Positions 21,700 through 32,135 of a DNA stretch of 64,000 bases are shown one piece after another. Origin of the DNA: Agapanthus africanus (Eukaryota > Streptophyta > Magnoliopsida > Asparagales > Amaryllidaceae). How positions within the stretch are numbered: position 1 is the stretch's first letter; every line of letters begins with the position of its first letter. Both the position numbers and the translations under genes were made by a program. Under the pieces are notes generated by a model. The model was not told where the DNA came from, did no database searches, and was given only the letters and a program-made list of their open reading frames with translations. The stretch is taken from NCBI GenBank assembly GCA_030015575.1, contig JASDDO010000028.1, positions 23,601,154 through 23,665,153 on the forward strand, in the 5' to 3' direction.

Positions 21700-22010
21700 C
21701 TGCGCGCAACGCGGCACGTGTCAGGCGCTGATACATCAACGCAGCGCCCGAGGCAGCGCGCCCAATCAGAGCAAAGCTCTATTAAAAGACAAAAGGAAGC
21801 AACGCTTCAGTTGCACGAGCGCTGCGCTGTGTGACACGTGTCTGCGCAGTTGCGCAAGTACAGCTGCGCAAGCGCTGCGCTGCATGACGCGTGTCTGCGC
21901 AGTTGCGCGCGTAAGCACAGCCGCGCAAGCGTTGCGCTGCGCGACGCGTGTCTGCACAGTTGCGCAAGCACAACTGTGCAAGCGCTGTGCGACACGTGTC
22001 AAGCGCTGGG
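21700..22010 (+). repeat. Upstream G-box/ABRE-like palindrome array in the Tat-A LTR
   Basis: Imperfect units of roughly 50-60 bp combine GTTGCGCAAG-type self-complementary blocks with GACACGTGTC. CACGTG cores are near 21715, 21834 and 21992, and decayed GCGTG versions are near 21890 and 21944. The array lies just upstream of the TATA box, where an enhancer would be. ORFs rich in Cys, Arg and Ala read across it on both strands are by-products of the repeats. Confidence 0.75.
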
Positions 22011-22184
22011 GCGTTTACGCCAAACAGAATTAAAATTCTAATAAGATCTTTCTGTTCTTGTTAAAACAAGAAGATTTTCTTCTGTAAAACAGAAGCCCTT
22101 GGATCAAAGATCCAACGGTGAGGAAAATTCCCCAAATCACTCAGAGAAAGATCTCTTTAACAAATTTAACTAATTTATGGGCAC

Positions 22185-22192
22185 TATAAAAA
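22185..22192 (+). promoter_or_regulatory. TATA box of the Tat-A 5' LTR
   Basis: TATAAAAA in GGGCACTATAAAAAGGACCC is conserved at 38752-38759 and as TATATAAA at 59433-59440 in Tat-B. It therefore marks the shared promoter, about 630 bp into the LTR. Confidence 0.75.
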
Positions 22193-22594
22193 GGACCCTA
22201 GACCTCAATTCAAAGGAATGAACATTTTGTGAAAAATTAAACAGAGAGAACTCTGAAGAATTGGAGAGAAATCCTCAAGAACAAAAAAGGTAAAAACCTT
22301 TAGAAAAAGAGAAAATTCTCTTATGAACAGGTCATTGATCTGAGAACAAGATCAAGGATCTCTAATAAAAAGAAAAATAAATAATAATAAGTGCTTTGCA
22401 CTTTTCTATGAACCATTGGTTCCCCGAGATAAGAAAAACAAGAAGAACTTGTTTTCTTTGATCTAAATTAGATCAAGAAAACAAACAGTGCTTTGCACTT
22501 CTTTTTATGAACCATTGGTTCTGAATCTAAAAGATTCTCAAGTTAACAGTGCCCAGCACTTGCCAAAACTGCACTATTGCGCAAGCCGTCAGGA

Positions 22595-22750
22595 AGCGCC
22601 ACGTGTCAGCAGTGCGTGCAGCAGCGCAGCCCACTGACGCAGCACACCGCGCTGTTGCGCTTGCACTCACCAGAGCGTGACACGTGTCACCTCCACGAGC
22701 GCTTGCGCTTATTAATTGGCGCAAAGCGCCGGACAAGCCACGTGGGGCAC
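22595..22750 (+). repeat. Downstream G-box block in the Tat-A LTR
   Basis: GCCACGTGTCAGC, GACACGTGTCACC and CCACGTGGGG lie within GC-rich sequence (GCGCTTGCGC and similar) downstream of the TATA box. The same block recurs near 39170-39310 and 59790-59990. Confidence 0.65.
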
Positions 22751-23119
22751 TGTCAGAGTATGTAATGCTCTGCATTATTAAGAAAAGGGACAGAGTCTAA
22801 TTAAATGGCCTAACAGGCCTAATCAAAAATGCTATGCATTTTAAAAGAGAGACAGAGCCCAACCAAAATAAAGAAAAATAATACAGTAAAAGGGCAAGGG
22901 CCTAGCACAGGTCCAATAAGCCAAAAATAAAAGAATCTTGAAACTGGACTTAGCCCAGTCAAGTCCATAAGTCCTCAAATTAAATTGACTGAGCACGGCT
23001 GCTCCCTAAATCAATTTACGACCGGTTCGAGGGTACATCTCCGAACTCCTATGACATCCATCGTTGTAATCCTTCAACGACGTCAGAGAGGTGACGGGTC
23101 CCGACGACCACACATCAAT

Positions 23120-23400
23120 ATGGACTGCGGGGTCCTTAAACTCGTGGACCGAAACGTCCTTAAACTAATATTTACCCCAAAATGGGAATGTTGGACCGAA
23201 ACGTCCTTAAACTAATGTTGGACCGAGACGTCCTTAAACTAATGTTGGACCGAAACGTCCTTAAACTAATGGCGATGGACCACCACGTCCCTAAACTGGC
23301 GATGGACCACCACGTCCCTAAACTGGAATATGGACCCCTATGTCCCTAAACTGGAACATGGACCACTATGTCCCTAAACTGGAACAATAGAGTCCCAAAA
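23120..23400 (+). repeat. LTR minisatellite with fixed GGAC/GTCC arms
   Basis: About nine units of roughly 27-30 bp each hold GGAC, a variable 6-nt core (for example CGAAAC, CACCAC, CCCTAT, CACTAT), then GTCC and CTTAAACTAAT or CCTAAACTGG. The number and order of unit types differ from the 3' LTR (39680-39960) and from Tat-B (60400-60700). Confidence 0.85.
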
Positions 23401-23679
23401 TGCTCTTTTGTCGGATCCAAACGATCCCGTTAAGTTGATCTTAGTCTCAAATCAGACTAACGTATCCTTAACAAACGTTTAAGTCGATCTTGGCCTAAAT
23501 ATGGCTAACGTGTCCTTAAACCAAAACACCAAACCCAAATCTCAGTAAATACGGATTTGGACTAATCCACGTCCTACGGGCGACGACATCGCTTAGTCTC
23601 CGTATACAATCCACGGGCAACCACAAACAAAACAAACACATACAACACGAAGTGAAATTCTGGAGAAGGAGAAAGTTGT

Positions 23680-23770
23680 TACCGTGATGCGGTAGCGTAA
23701 TTAACTGCAGGGGCTTGCGCCTGCAGGGAAGAGCGTCCCTACAATCAAAAACCCCTCAAGCGAGGGGGAA
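23680..23770 (+). promoter_or_regulatory. Structured LTR end of Tat-A
   Basis: H1 is ACCG(T/C)GATGCGGT, a 4-5-bp stem at about 23681-23693. The linker GTAATTAAC follows. H2 has arms CTGCAGG (23705-23711) and CCTGCAG (23720-23726). A small GGGA / TCCC stem is next, then CCCTACAATCAA. H4 has arms CCCCTC (23752-23757) and GAGGGG (23762-23767) with loop AAGC, followed by GGAATCTG. The same layout with other stem sequences is in the solo LTR at 5074-5190. Confidence 0.72.
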
Positions 23771-23936
23771 TCTGACGAAGTCTGCTACATCGGCCGCATC
23801 CGTCTAAACCTCCGATACACGGTGCCATAAATCAACTTGGCATCTTCGGAGAGGTAGACGGATAAAACCAAATAGCATCTGCCCCGAATCTCAGGCAAGA
23901 CGTCTCTACGTCGTCGCCGTCATTCGGAGGGGAACA

Positions 23937-23960
23937 GATTCTGGCACGCCCGGTGGGACC
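23937..23960 (+). promoter_or_regulatory. Primer binding site region of Tat-A
   Basis: TGGCACGCCCGGTGGGACC begins five bases after the 5' LTR end (CA at 23936). It is conserved after the Tat-B LTR at 61247. A PBS must start with TGG, the complement of tRNA CCA. I could not assign the tRNA with confidence. Confidence 0.75.
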
Positions 23961-24092
23961 TTTTCCTCTTTCCACTCCACACTTCATGTGTCGTATTCGC
24001 GAACGAATCGCGGTTTGTTAATGGTTGCCTTTGGATTTTAAGTTTACTAAGATTTGGTCTCTTGCTTGGCGCAAAAAAGAAATCAAGCATCG

Positions 24093-25442
24093 ATGGCCTC
24101 TACTTGTTCGAAGTGCTCCAACTACAGCTGCAGCTCGCGTCCGGCCTCAACTGGGGGCATAACCTACGGGCCCCAAACGGCTTCTCTGTTCACCATGCCC
24201 GTAGAGCAGATTACTCAAGCCACCACGGGGCTGTTTTTCGGAACTATGCTTCCGCCAACAAGCTTCAGCACCCCCGTGCCCGTACAAGAAGCTCCTAAAA
24301 AGTCGGTCTTCGATTGACTTTCAGTTACTGCGGCCCCTCCCAACGGGTCGCCCAACACCAGTACCTCGGTCTTCTCCAGACTAAGCCAAAACTCCTGCGG
24401 GCCCACAATGAAGCTTGCAGTCCCAGAAAAGGTTATTCCAAAAAGAGTAACCAAACCTGCTCCTGAAGTCGTCAAGGCAGCTTCTCCTGCTAAGAGATCG
24501 GTCTTTACAAGATTGACCGTCCCAACTCCCACTCCTGCTCTTGCTGCTCAAAAGACATCAATCTTCAACAGGCTGACGCCGGCAACAGCCCCATACCTGA
24601 ACAGGGGGCAAGAAGAAGCTGTTTCTGTTTCTGTTTCTGAACCAATACCGACGACTCGTCGCGCCCGACGTCGCCATTGGCGACGAGTAAGGAAGGCAGG
24701 GGGCAACTCCCCCTCAGGGTTAACTCCACCGGCTCCAGTAGTGGAAGTCAACGCTGCTGTTCCAACTGGGAACAGCTTTGAACTGCTGAGGAGGGTACGT
24801 AAGAACTCTCCAACTATTACATTGAAAAGATCTCCTCCACCTGCGAAGAAAGTTCCGGAAACGAAGCAGGAACAGCCCCCTCAACGGCTGTCCTCAAAAA
24901 TTTATAAAGTTTGGCAGAGAGTTCAAGACTCCGTGATTAACCCAGATCGCTCTCGTCAACAGAAAAAGGCGAAAGTAGAAAAAGAAAAAGACCGCCCGAT
25001 CAAACAGGAAAGGATGACAGTCACCATGGTGCCCAAAGCAACGGCCCCCTCAACTTCTATGGCCCATAAAAGAAGAAGGCCAGAGAAAGTGCCAACACCG
25101 ATGACGAATATCAGAGGCGGTGAACCCAAACGCCCTAAGTCAGGGGGCATTGTAGTTCATACCGTCTACGTGGCGTCTGGTAAAGAAGACAGTCGCATAT
25201 CTACGGGTCATCGACCGCTTACGCGATCAGTGACCAAAGCGCAGGAGCAGCAGCAGAAGCTCTAAGAGATGATGAACGCTATGGCCGCACTTACCGGGCC
25301 AAAAGAAAACCCTGAAACGTCCTCGGATGAACGCCAAGAGGAAGAAACCGACGCCGAATTCCTTCTTCGAATATTGGAAAAGAAGGACAAAGAGGCTGCT
25401 GAACAAGCAGCCAACATACAGCGTATGGGCCTCATGTTCTAA
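24093..25442 (+). pseudogene. Tat-A gag N-terminal region
   Basis: The start chosen is ATG at 24093, the equivalent of the ATG at 61397 in Tat-B. Frame 0 begins with a cysteine-rich MASTCSKCSNYSCSS and a GGITYGPQ motif. Repeats of the short motif S-(V/I)-F-x-R-L follow (KKSVFD, TSVFSRL, RSVFTRL, TSIFNRL). Then come an arginine-rich stretch (RRARRRHWRRVRK), a basic lysine-rich part and an acidic coiled region. In-frame stops are TGA at 24315-24317 (CGA in Tat-B), TAA at 25263-25265 (CAA in Tat-B) and TAA at 25440-25442 (CAA in Tat-B), all explained by single C-to-T changes. The role of this N-terminal extension in the Tat gag is not known to me. Confidence 0.8.
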
Positions 25443-25445
25443 GAC

Positions 25446-28400
25446 ATGGTGGGGATGATGATCCAACAAGATCCTCCGGCCGAAGATCTCCCGATCGTCC
25501 TTGGAGACGATAGGGGAGAGACATCAAATCCTCCGCCAGCTCTGTCGACGGCTAAGGAGGATACAATCTCCAAAGCTGATTTGGACGAGTACATAGCCCA
25601 ACAAATACGGGTTCATCATGCGGCTGAAGCAGCTGGACAGGTCGTAAAAACGGGGCGGCTATATCCAAGTTGGTACGACCAAATCAAGTACCCGCCGGGT
25701 TACACAATTCCCAAGTTCCATGTCTATAAGGGGACGGGCAATCCTCACCAGCATGTTGCCCAGTTCAGGGCACTCTGCGGCAGCACCGGCGGTGATGACA
25801 AGCTTTTGCTTCGCCAGTTTGTTGGAAGTTTATCAGATACGGCGTTCGAGTGGTACTCTGAGCTCCCGAATGACTCTATCAAGACCTTCGCGGAGATGGA
25901 GCTGTTGTTTACTCAGCGTTTTGCAAGCGCCAGTGAACGCACCCCGATGACGGCACTGATTAACGCCAGGGTAAAACCAGGCGAGACATGGGTTCAATAT
26001 GCTATACGGTGGCAGAACTTATGGTCGAAGTGCGAGCAGCGTATTGAAGAAGCTCCCGCGGTGGGTATGTTTGTGGGAACCTTTGATCCGCAAGCAACCA
26101 TCTCACAATTTATGATGTTTTTCAAGCCGACTACCTTCCAGGCCTTGATTGACAAGCTAGCGCAAATGGATCAGATGGGCCATAAACCCCCTCTTCCAAA
26201 GCCGGACTCCCGAAATGACAAAGGGAAGGGAAAAGCGATCATTGTCGCTAATGCTCAACAACAACCGAGCGACTCAAAGCCGGTTGTTCGTCAAAATAAT
26301 ATGCGTCCGTACGTAGCCCTTGAGGAGAGGTTAGGACGTTCTTACTCTTTTCCCCGCGATAAAACGAGAAGGTTATTCGAGCTGGCGTTGCGCAACCGAC
26401 TCATAAATCTGCCGGATCCAAAACGTCCGTTGCAACCAAATGATGTCAATGAGCCCAACTACTGTCCTTATCATCGAGTACTGGGTCATCTGATCGAAGA
26501 TTGCTACGTCTTCAAAAATTGGCTTGAAAACCAGTACCGACAGGGCAAGTTCGCGTTATCTGACAAATGGAAGGTGAATCTCCCGCAGCCCCACACATCT
26601 AAGGGGATGAGTACGCCGGGGGAAACATGCTCCGTCATTGAAGAAGCTCCTTGGAAGGTTGTATTATCAGCCAAGACAAAGAGGATGCTAAATGATCTTC
26701 AGACATGTCCAGCGATTAGGTGGAAGAACCCGTTGGAACCGCAGGTCATTGAGGGGATGTTGAAGCCACGTACAACTCCAAAAACCGACGGTGGTGGCCC
26801 AAGCATTCATGACCAGCCGTCGAAGTCTTCAAAGAAGAAGAAAAAGAAATCAAAGAAGCCCGTGAAGCCTGGCGACAAGCGCACGGACTTGCAAAAACAA
26901 ATTGACGTGCTGGAGGAATACAACCAGAAGGCACGAACTCCCATTACATTCCAAGAGTTCCTCAATCATGTATTTCAAGAGGAAGATGAGGGAGGAAGTT
27001 CATCTGATGAATCTGAAGAATATGTGGCGAGCTGTCATGTGATTTCCCATTCGTTCATGGACGATGAGGAGACTCCTTGTACTGAAACGCTGGGGGCAGA
27101 CCCTGAATCAAAAATTTTGGGGCCATCAGATGAAGTAATTGACACATTCCTTAACGAAGCTCGATTGAAAAGTAAAGCTGATCGAGAACGCGAGACGGCT
27201 GTATTTGAAAGGGCCAAACGCCAGCGACTTGATGAAAGAGCTGAGACGATCCCGCTGGAGCAAAATACCTCCACTACCGACAAAAGCCAATTCAAGATGA
27301 AGAAAAGGTTTGCTAAGGCCATATCAATGGGCATGAAGCTACCATCCTCCGAAAGAAACACTACTGGTGAAGTGGAAATGCACCCCTCCTATTGCTTATA
27401 TCATCGGAAGATTTCGCACCCCACCAAAGAGTGCAAAGCTTTCGATAGATGGTGGCAAGGATATGTTGCTCATCGACAACATTTTAAGCGGGAGAAGCGT
27501 AAAACTCGTCGGGAGAAGAAAAATACGACCGAAGAACTCAACAGAACTACCGGTAATTGTCGCATGGTTAACATCGGTGGGTCACAAGTGCCTACATTCG
27601 GGAGCGATTCTAATGAGGAGCTGGAACTTGCCCCTCTCTTTAAAGAGTCCACTTCGGGAAAAGAAGAAGAGCCGAAGGTTTGCGAAAATATTCGGCTGCG
27701 GAATCGGACACTGCCTGAAAAGAACCTCGGACCCTCAAACAGAAAAGATAAAGGGAAAGAAAAGGTCTCTGAAGATATCGTCTTAGATGACCAAGTGGTA
27801 GAGGAGCTAAGTGCCAAGGACCCGCCAAAGAGGAATAAGGTGGATTACAACGTCTTAGCGCATCTAAGGAAGCTACCGTCACAACTCAGCATTCTTGACG
27901 CCTTTTTGCTATCAAAGGAAGCGAGAGATTCATTAATCAAGGCACTACAAGATCCGGAACAATTCCAAGCTTTCCTGGCTGAAGAAAAGATGAAGGATGA
28001 ATTAGAGGAAGTGCACACGGCCGATGTCGCTTTTGGTGATGAAGACCTTCTCCTTGGGACGTGCGAACACAATCGCCCCCTTTATGTCTCAGGATACTGC
28101 CATGATATAAAGATAGGAAAAATTCTGATCGACAATGGATCCTCCGTTAATCTCCTCAATGTGCGGGTGTTAAAAGAAATCTGCGTGAGCGTCCAGCACC
28201 TTACTCGGGACAAGATCACCATCTCCGGGTTCGACTCCCAGTCATCAAGAACTCTTGGGTCTGTGATACTGACGCTACGCTTTGGGCTACTTGTCACGGA
28301 CATTAAGTTCCACGTCATAGACGCCAAGACATGCTACAATACTTTGCTCGGCCGACCATGGTTACACGAGTACAACGTCATCCCTTCTACACAACATCAG

Positions 28401-28823
28401 TGTATGAAATATGCTATGGATGGTCTCGAGTATACCGTGGCGGGAGAACTGAATCCGTTTTCCGTGAACGAAGTTCGCAAATATGAAGATGCCAAATGCT
28501 TTTTACCGGATTTCGAAGACACGGAAAGGTGTCACAAGCCGGACAACAAAGCTAACGCCACCATCCCTGTTTTCGAGAGTGATACCGAAGAGAAAGAGGA
28601 GATAGTGTATTCGGGTCCGCCCCAACACAACAAGACAGGACCGTCCACTCCTACGTTGATCTTTGGTAGCGACTCGGAAGATGAGATCCATGTTGTATTC
28701 TCTGCTCGACCTTCAATACGAACGTCCGCTGACGAAGAACAAAGTCTACAAGTCGCCATGGTGCCGCTTAAACACCGTAAAGAACTGGATGCACTTGATA
28801 TTTACAATGTAGAAGAGCTATAA
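25446..28823 (+). pseudogene. Tat-A gag core, two Cys/His modules and protease
   Basis: This 1125-codon stretch is unbroken. Residues about 80-170 form the retrotransposon gag domain (YTIPKFHVYKGTGNPHQHVA, FEWYSELP, FTQRFAS). Cys/His module 1 (about residues 338-375) reads CPYHRVLGHLIEDC after GRSYSFPRDKTR. Module 2 (about residues 646-662) reads CLYHRKISHPTKEC. Lysine-rich and acidic linkers lie between them. The protease (about residues 880-980) has IGKILIDNGSSVNL, with D-N-G where most retroviral-type proteases have D-T/S-G, and LLGRPWLHEYNVIPS. The stop TAA at 28821 replaces a CAA seen in Tat-I. The frame is the same as the gag N-terminal and RT segments, so gag-pol was one polyprotein. 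Confidence 0.88.
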
Positions 28824-28892
28824 ACGTTCTATATCCCTCCCAGGCGAGAAAGCGAAAAAGCAAATCTATTCTACCGCTCTGAAGAAACCAAA

Positions 28893-31121
28893 GTGGAGAA
28901 AGAAATCTGGCATGGCGTGGATCCTACATTCGACAGGCTTCAGCCTATCTATCTTCCCAGATATTATACGGAAGGTTTGAAAAAGCTGCTGAAATGCCAG
29001 GGGATATCCTTCAAGCAGACCGTTCGAAAAGCCAAGTTCTATGACAAAGTCTGGAATGTTCCCGGGACCCAACGCAAACTGCCTAATGGGAGAATGGAGA
29101 CAAAAGGACTTGGATACATCCGGTCAAAGAAACGAGAGCTACTAAACAGCTGCTATGTCATGTATGACTTCGATGAAGAAGCGGATGCTCAATGGGAGGA
29201 TGCTAATCCTGAGCCGGTGAAAGTTCCAGATGCAAAAGAACCCAGTCCGTCGTTCGAAGAACAAATAGACAAGTTTATAAGGGAAGCTGGTCAAAAGGTC
29301 CGAGACGACCATAACCGCGAAATGGTCATCTACGAGAAAGCCAAAACACAGCGCCTCCTCCAAAAGGCCGTGAAAGATGAAGATGCCACTCCTTGTCAAC
29401 CTGTTATAGAGAAGGCTCGACGCAGAGGCAGAAACAAGTCGAAACGCGAAAAAGGCGCTCAACATCAACGAAGCGGGACTAAAAGGCCACGCAAGCGGGA
29501 ACCAAGCGGTTCCGATCTATCCCTCATGAGAAAAATGGGTCGAGCATACTCTTTTCCTCGTGACAAGACGAAGAAAATACTTGACCTCGCTTTAAAACAT
29601 CATATGCTTACACTGCCGAAGTCTAAACACCCCGAACAAGCAGGCGAGGTCTCACACCCAAACTATTGCTTTTATCAACGAGTAGTAGGGCATCCTCTCG
29701 AAGACTGCTTCACCTTCAAAAATTGGGTTGAAGATCAGTACCAGCTTGGCAAGTTCGCTCTGTCCGACAATTGGAGGGTAGCGCCGCCACAGAAGCACGA
29801 ACCCAAGGCCACGGAAGAAGAACCAATTCCACATTGGGATTGGAAGCGAATTCGTACTTGTCACGTGATAACGATATCAAAAGGAGAGCCCGAGAACATG
29901 GATGACCTTCCCTGGTGCTTTGAAAACAGCAACGACGAGGTAATCTCAGAATTCCCACCAGCGCCAAAAGAGCTGGAAGATGGAATCCATACCACTGCAG
30001 ATAACCTCAAGAAAATTGAGTTGGGGACGGCGAATGATCCGCGGCCGACATTCATTAGTGAGCTACTGTCTGAAGAGAAGGTGGCTTCGTTAAAAGACCT
30101 GCTTATGCAGCATAAAGATTGCTTCGCATGGAACTATTCCGAAATGTCGGGATTAGATCCAGAAATTGCTGTGCACAAATTGGCGATATCCCCGGACGTC
30201 AAGCCAGTCAAACAGGCGCTGAGAAGAATGCGGCTCGAACTTGAGATGAGTATCAATGCCGAGGTCAAGAAGCTGATCGACTCTGGCTTCATCCAAGAGG
30301 TTCAATATCCGGAATGGATCGCCAACATCGTCCCGGTGATGAAGAAAAATGGGACAGTATGCATATGCGTAGATTTCCAGGATCTTAATAAAGCTTGCCC
30401 GAAGGACGATTTCCCAATGCCAGTCACCGAACTAATGATAGACAATACATCCACTCACGAGGTTTTCTCCTTTATGGACGGCTCGTCAGGGTATAATGAG
30501 ATAAAGATGCATCCTGAAGACCAGAAGCACACCGCCTTCAGGACTCCTTTGGGTATATTCTGCTACAAGGTGATGCCCTTTGGTCTAAAGAATGCCGGTG
30601 CCACCTATCAGAGGGCCATGACGAAAATCTTTGATGACCTTATACACGAAATCGTCGAATGCTATATCGACGATCTCGTGGTTAAAAGCAAATCATACGA
30701 GGAACATCTTGAGCATCTGAAGACCGTATTTCAACGCCTTCGACAATACAACTTGAAGATGAACCCTCTCAAGTGTGCATTCGGAGTTTCCTCTGGCAAA
30801 TTCCTGGGATTCATCGTCCGACACCGAGGTATTGAGATAGATCCATCAAAGATCAAAGCGATCATGGAAATGCCTCCGCCAAGGACTCTCAAACAGCTGC
30901 GGTCTCTCCAAGGGAAGCTCGCGTATATACGGCGATTTGTAGCCAACCTTTCAGGCAAGTGCCGTCCTTACAGCCACCTGATGAAGAAGGGAACCCCATT
31001 CGTCTGGGACCAAAAATGCCAAAGCGCGCTAGACGAGATCAAACAATACCTGCAGAACCCGCCGGTGTTGGCTGCTCCGGTCAAGGGAAAGCCCCTCATT
31101 CTTTATACAACCGCTCTCTAA
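28893..31121 (+). pseudogene. Tat-A third Cys/His module, reverse transcriptase and start of RNase H
   Basis: The segment opens with the linker PIYLPRYYTEGLKKLLKCQG and a basic coiled region. Cys/His module 3 (about 29530-29790) reads GRAYSFPRDKTKK and CFYQRVVGHPLEDC with FKNWVEDQYQLGKFALSD, closely resembling module 1; Q replaces H in this copy. RT follows from about 30190: ALRRMRLELEMSINAEVKKL, ICVDFQDLNKACPKDDFP, KVMPFGLKNAGATYQRAM and catalytic YIDDLVVKSK (near 30663), then SSGKFLGFIVRHRGIEIDP. The RNase H N-terminus (PLILYTTAL) meets TAA at 31119-31121. The frame is unchanged from the upstream segments. Confidence 0.9.
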
Positions 31122-32135
31122 GGCTCCTTAGGCGCATTATGGGCACAAGAGAACGATCAAGGGAAGGAAATAGCACTCTACTACTTAAGTCGGGTTCTGC
31201 TGGGGGCAGAAAGCAACTACTCCCCTATTGAAAAACACTGCCTGGCGTTGATCTTCGCGATAACAAAGCTTAGACGCTATGCGTTGGCGCATGAGGTCCG
31301 TCTCATTTCAAAGGTGGACCCCCTTAAATATTTGATGTCGAAGGCCATATTGACGGGACGACTCGCTAAATGGGCCCTGCTCTTGATGGAGTTCTCGATA
31401 ACGTATCAACCTCTCAAGGCAGTGAAAGGCCAGGCCATCGCCGACTTCCTCGCTGAACATCCGATACCCGCCGATTCTCCTTTAAATTGCGATCTTCCGA
31501 ACGAACATGCGTTTGATGCGATCGACGGTGGTGATACCCGATGGGAGCTTTATTTCGATGGAGCATCTTCCATGAAGAAACCCAAGAAAAGTACCCCTAT
31601 AGTCAAATCGGGGGTAGGACTCATCTTTGTAACTCCACAAAGAGGGATAATGCGTTTTGCTTTCTCCCTAACAGAGCCAAGGACAAACAATGAAGCCGAA
31701 TACGAAGCTCTGATAGCAGGCCTCGAGATCGCCATCGACATGGGAATTGAAAACCTCCTCATATATGGAGATTCCCAACTGGTCGTTAGTCAAGTAAACG
31801 ACGACTTCCAAACATGCAAACCAGAATTGGCGAAGTACGGTGAAAGAGTGCAACAATTGTTGACCCAAATTCCTTCCTATACTTTGGAAAACATACCGCG
31901 CGCGGAAAACAGCAAAGCGGACGCATTGGCCAAGCTCGCCAAGGAACAGGCTGATGAGAACCTCGATGACGTAAGAATCGTGGTACAAAGCCGTCGGGTG
32001 CTCGCCCCAGCGGAAATATCTCCGGAATCACCCGAAGAGAAGGGAGCGACTAAGCAGACGACCCTGCGAATAAAAGATCGGGAAAATATCGAGGATTGGA
32101 GAGAAGTCTTTATAGACTACTTCAAATACCGCTAA
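31122..32135 (+). pseudogene. Tat-A RNase H and second, archaeal-type RNase H
   Basis: The gypsy RNase H continues with ALYYLSRVLLGAESNYSPIE and HCLALIFAITKLRRYALAHE, and ends near QAIADFLAEHP (about 31460). A separate RNase H follows (about 31540-31950): LYFDGASS, SGVGLIFVTP, NNEAEYEALIAGLEIAIDMG, IYGDSQLVVSQV and ENSKADALAKLA, with the D-E-D-D pattern of archaeal/plant-type RNase H1. Having both is the mark of the Tat lineage. TAA at 32133-32135 ends the open stretch in the linker to integrase. Confidence 0.9.

Larger units (their letters stand above)
21558..23936 (+). repeat. 5' LTR of Tat-A
   Basis: It starts TGTTTACCCCAATCAGAGC and ends TTCGGAGGGGAACA. From left to right it holds a GC-rich G-box array, a TATA box, a second G-box block, a GGAC/GTCC minisatellite and the structured LTR end. 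It is paired with 38177-40497. The main length difference is in the array and minisatellite copy numbers. Confidence 0.93.

Noticed and set aside
21695-22041. Cys/Arg/Ala-rich ORFs on both strands in the Tat LTRs (also near 38314-38631 and 59023-59335)
   Set aside because: They arise from GC-rich palindromic repeats upstream of the TATA box and overlap each other on both strands.
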